NCBI GenBank assembly: GCA_039812085.1
Contig: JBDHZU010000113.1
Location: 1-6,549 of the forward strand
Reading direction: 5' to 3'
Source of the DNA: JBDHZU01 sp039812085
GTDB lineage: Bacteria; Actinomycetota; Actinomycetes; S36-B12; UBA10799
DNA: 6,549 nucleotides
Shown piece after piece: positions 5,104 to 6,549 of this stretch. How positions within the stretch are numbered: the stretch's first letter is position 1; every line of letters starts with the position of its first letter. The notes under the pieces were generated by a model, which was not told the origin of the DNA, did not search any database, and worked only from the letters and a program-made list of their open reading frames with translations. A program made the translations under genes and the position numbers.

Positions 5104-6549
5104 ATGTCGGAGACCAAAACCTTCTATGTGACAACTCCGATCTATTACGTCAACGATGCCCCTCACATCGGTCACGCGTACACAACAGTGGCCGGTGACG
5201 TATTGACGCGGTGGATCAGGCAACGTGGTCAGTCAGCATGGTTCCTGACGGGTTCCGACGAACATGGCACCAAGGTGCAGCGCACCGCAGAAGCCAACGG
5301 AATGTCCCCCCAAGACTGGTGCGACAAGCTGGTCGAAGAGTCGTGGAAGCCAGTCCTGAAGACCATCAATGCGGCGAACGACGACTTCATCCGCACCACG
5401 AGTGAACGTCACATTCATGGAGTCGAAGTCTTTTGGCAACAGCTCAAAGATGCTGACGCGGTCTACAAATCCGATTTCAACGGCCCCTACTGCGTGGGCT
5501 GCGAAGAGTTCAAACTTCCCGGTGACTTGCTGGATGGAACGGGCGAGTACGAGGGGCAGAAAGTGTGCCCGATTCACGGCAAACCGGTGGAGCAGTTATC
5601 AGAAGCGAACTGGTTCTTCCGGCTCTCCGATTACGCCGAACGCCTACTGGAGCATTACGAACAGAACCCGCAGGCGCTTCGTCCGCAAAGCGCCTACAAC
5701 GAGGTGGTCTCGTTCATCCGACAAGGACTTAATGACACATCCATGTCCCGGGCAACCTCCAGCGTCTCGTGGGGTGTGCCCTTGCCGTGGGACGACACCC
5801 AAGTCGTCTATGTCTGGTACGAAGCCTTGCTGAACTACCTGACCGCGATCGGGTACGGAAGCGCGCCTGGTTCTCCTGAACTCGAGAAGTTCGAGCAGAC
5901 CTGGCCGGCAAACGTTCATCTCGTCGGTAAGGACATCTTGCGATTCCACGCCGTCTTCTGGCCCGCCATGTTGATGGCAGCAGACCTGCCACTTCCCAAG
6001 CAAGTATTCGCCCACGGCTGGCTGTTGGTCGGCGGCGAGAAGATGAGTAAGTCGAAGCTGACCGGGATTAGCCCGGAGTCGATCGTCGATCACTTTGGGT
6101 CCGACGTCTTCCGCTACTACTTCATGCGAGCCATCACTTTTGGTTCGGACGGTTCCTTCTCCTGGGAGGACATGTCTGCCCGCTACACCGCCGAACTCGC
6201 GAACGGTTTGGGCAACCTCGCATCCCGAGCGACCGCGATGGTGACCAAATATTGCGAAGGCGTCGTGCCAGCACCTGGTGACTACTCCAATGCCGACCTC
6301 GCGCTGCAAGATCAGATGCTCGCGGCCGCTGAGGTGGCCGATGCTGCTATCGATTCGCTCGATTTCTCTGGTGCCATTGCGGCTATGAAGGGATTCGTGG
6401 ACGCGGTCAACCTGTATGTCACCGAACAGGAACCCTGGAAGGTTGCCAAGGACCCGGAACAGACTGAACGCTTACACACGATCCTCTACACAATGTGTGA
6501 AGCCCTGCGAGGAGTCGCTGTTCTTTACGCGCCAGTCATGCCGATCAGC
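5104..6549 (+). CDS. metG: Methionyl-tRNA synthetase (partial, 3' end outside window)
   Basis: This cytoplasmic class I synthetase charges tRNA-Met and initiator tRNA with methionine. The frame is open for 482 codons to the window edge with no stop, so the gene is truncated by the window, not by mutation. Seen: the Rossmann-fold start TFYVTTPIYYVNDAPHIGHAYT with the HIGH motif (H21-I-G-H24), FLTGSDEHGTKVQ (47-59), and a single zinc knuckle with C130-x2-C133 and C155-x2-H158. That CCCH arrangement is like the Thermus MetRS and unlike the four-Cys Escherichia coli knuckle. WFFRLSDY (170-177), VHLVGKDILRFHAVFWPA (271-288) and KMSKS (313-317) in GGEKMSKSKLTG follow. From about 360 comes the helical anticodon-binding domain, including EPWKVAKD (443-450). 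Any C-terminal extension lies outside the window. ATG 5104 is preferred; an in-frame ATG at 5095 would add three residues but overlaps the AGGATGG stretch needed for initiation. It is separated from efeB by 64 bp and is probably transcribed independently. Confidence 0.96.
   Translation, partial: MSETKTFYVTTPIYYVNDAPHIGHAYTTVAGDVLTRWIRQRGQSAWFLTGSDEHGTKVQRTAEANGMSPQDWCDKLVEESWKPVLKTINAANDDFIRTTSERHIHGVEVFWQQLKDADAVYKSDFNGPYCVGCEEFKLPGDLLDGTGEYEGQKVCPIHGKPVEQLSEANWFFRLSDYAERLLEHYEQNPQALRPQSAYNEVVSFIRQGLNDTSMSRATSSVSWGVPLPWDDTQVVYVWYEALLNYLTAIGYGSAPGSPELEKFEQTWPANVHLVGKDILRFHAVFWPAMLMAADLPLPKQVFAHGWLLVGGEKMSKSKLTGISPESIVDHFGSDVFRYYFMRAITFGSDGSFSWEDMSARYTAELANGLGNLASRATAMVTKYCEGVVPAPGDYSNADLALQDQMLAAAEVADAAIDSLDFSGAIAAMKGFVDAVNLYVTEQEPWKVAKDPEQTERLHTILYTMCEALRGVAVLYAPVMPIS

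Noticed and set aside
5644..6309. A 221-codon open frame on the minus strand inside metG
   Set aside because: It is wholly antisense to a clear methionyl-tRNA synthetase. Its translation shows no recognisable motif and is the kind of shadow frame expected opposite a GC-biased gene.

Overview
The window looks like chromosomal DNA from a member of the Actinomycetota. The evidence is a bacterial protein O-mannosyltransferase (Pmt, GT39) divergent from rsmI, a neighbourhood known from mycobacteria and relatives. There is also a near-consensus DtxR/IdeR iron box, a Tat-exported EfeB next to a lipoprotein EfeO, GTG and TTG starts, and TANNNT boxes placed as in leaderless actinobacterial transcripts. 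Base composition looks only moderately GC-rich by eye, so this is not a typical very-high-GC streptomycete. I cannot assign an order or genus.

Layout from left to right: (1) 4-1680, minus strand, a complete pmt gene whose stop lies 3 bases from the left edge. (2) 1690-2547, plus strand, rsmI, a 16S rRNA C1402 2'-O-methyltransferase, head-to-head with pmt. (3) 2548-2652, an intergenic control region with a DtxR/IdeR-type box overlapping a plausible promoter, a short leader hairpin and a good ribosome binding site. (4) 2653-3789 efeO and 3786-5039 efeB, a two-gene operon for iron (and possibly haem-iron) acquisition that overlaps by four bases. (5) 5040-5103, a short gap with a terminator-like hairpin and a possible leaderless promoter. 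(6) 5104 to the right edge, metG (methionyl-tRNA synthetase), cut off by the window end after 482 codons. There is no gene-free stretch longer than about 105 bases.

How the genes work together: efeO and efeB form one iron-starvation unit. EfeO is a membrane-anchored lipoprotein with a cupredoxin domain and an M75 (imelysin) domain that binds and hands over iron. EfeB is a DyP-type haem peroxidase exported folded by Tat. The usual third partner, the EfeU/Ftr1 permease, is not here, because both flanks of the operon are housekeeping genes. The permease must be elsewhere or the operon works without it. pmt, rsmI and metG are housekeeping or envelope genes with no direct link to iron.

I see no CRISPR array, mobile element, tRNA, rRNA or clearly new system. 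The points most worth a second look are the efeU-less efeOB operon under an apparent DtxR/IdeR box, and the efeO/efeB junction, where a TTG start and a Shine-Dalgarno sequence buried in a small hairpin suggest translational coupling.
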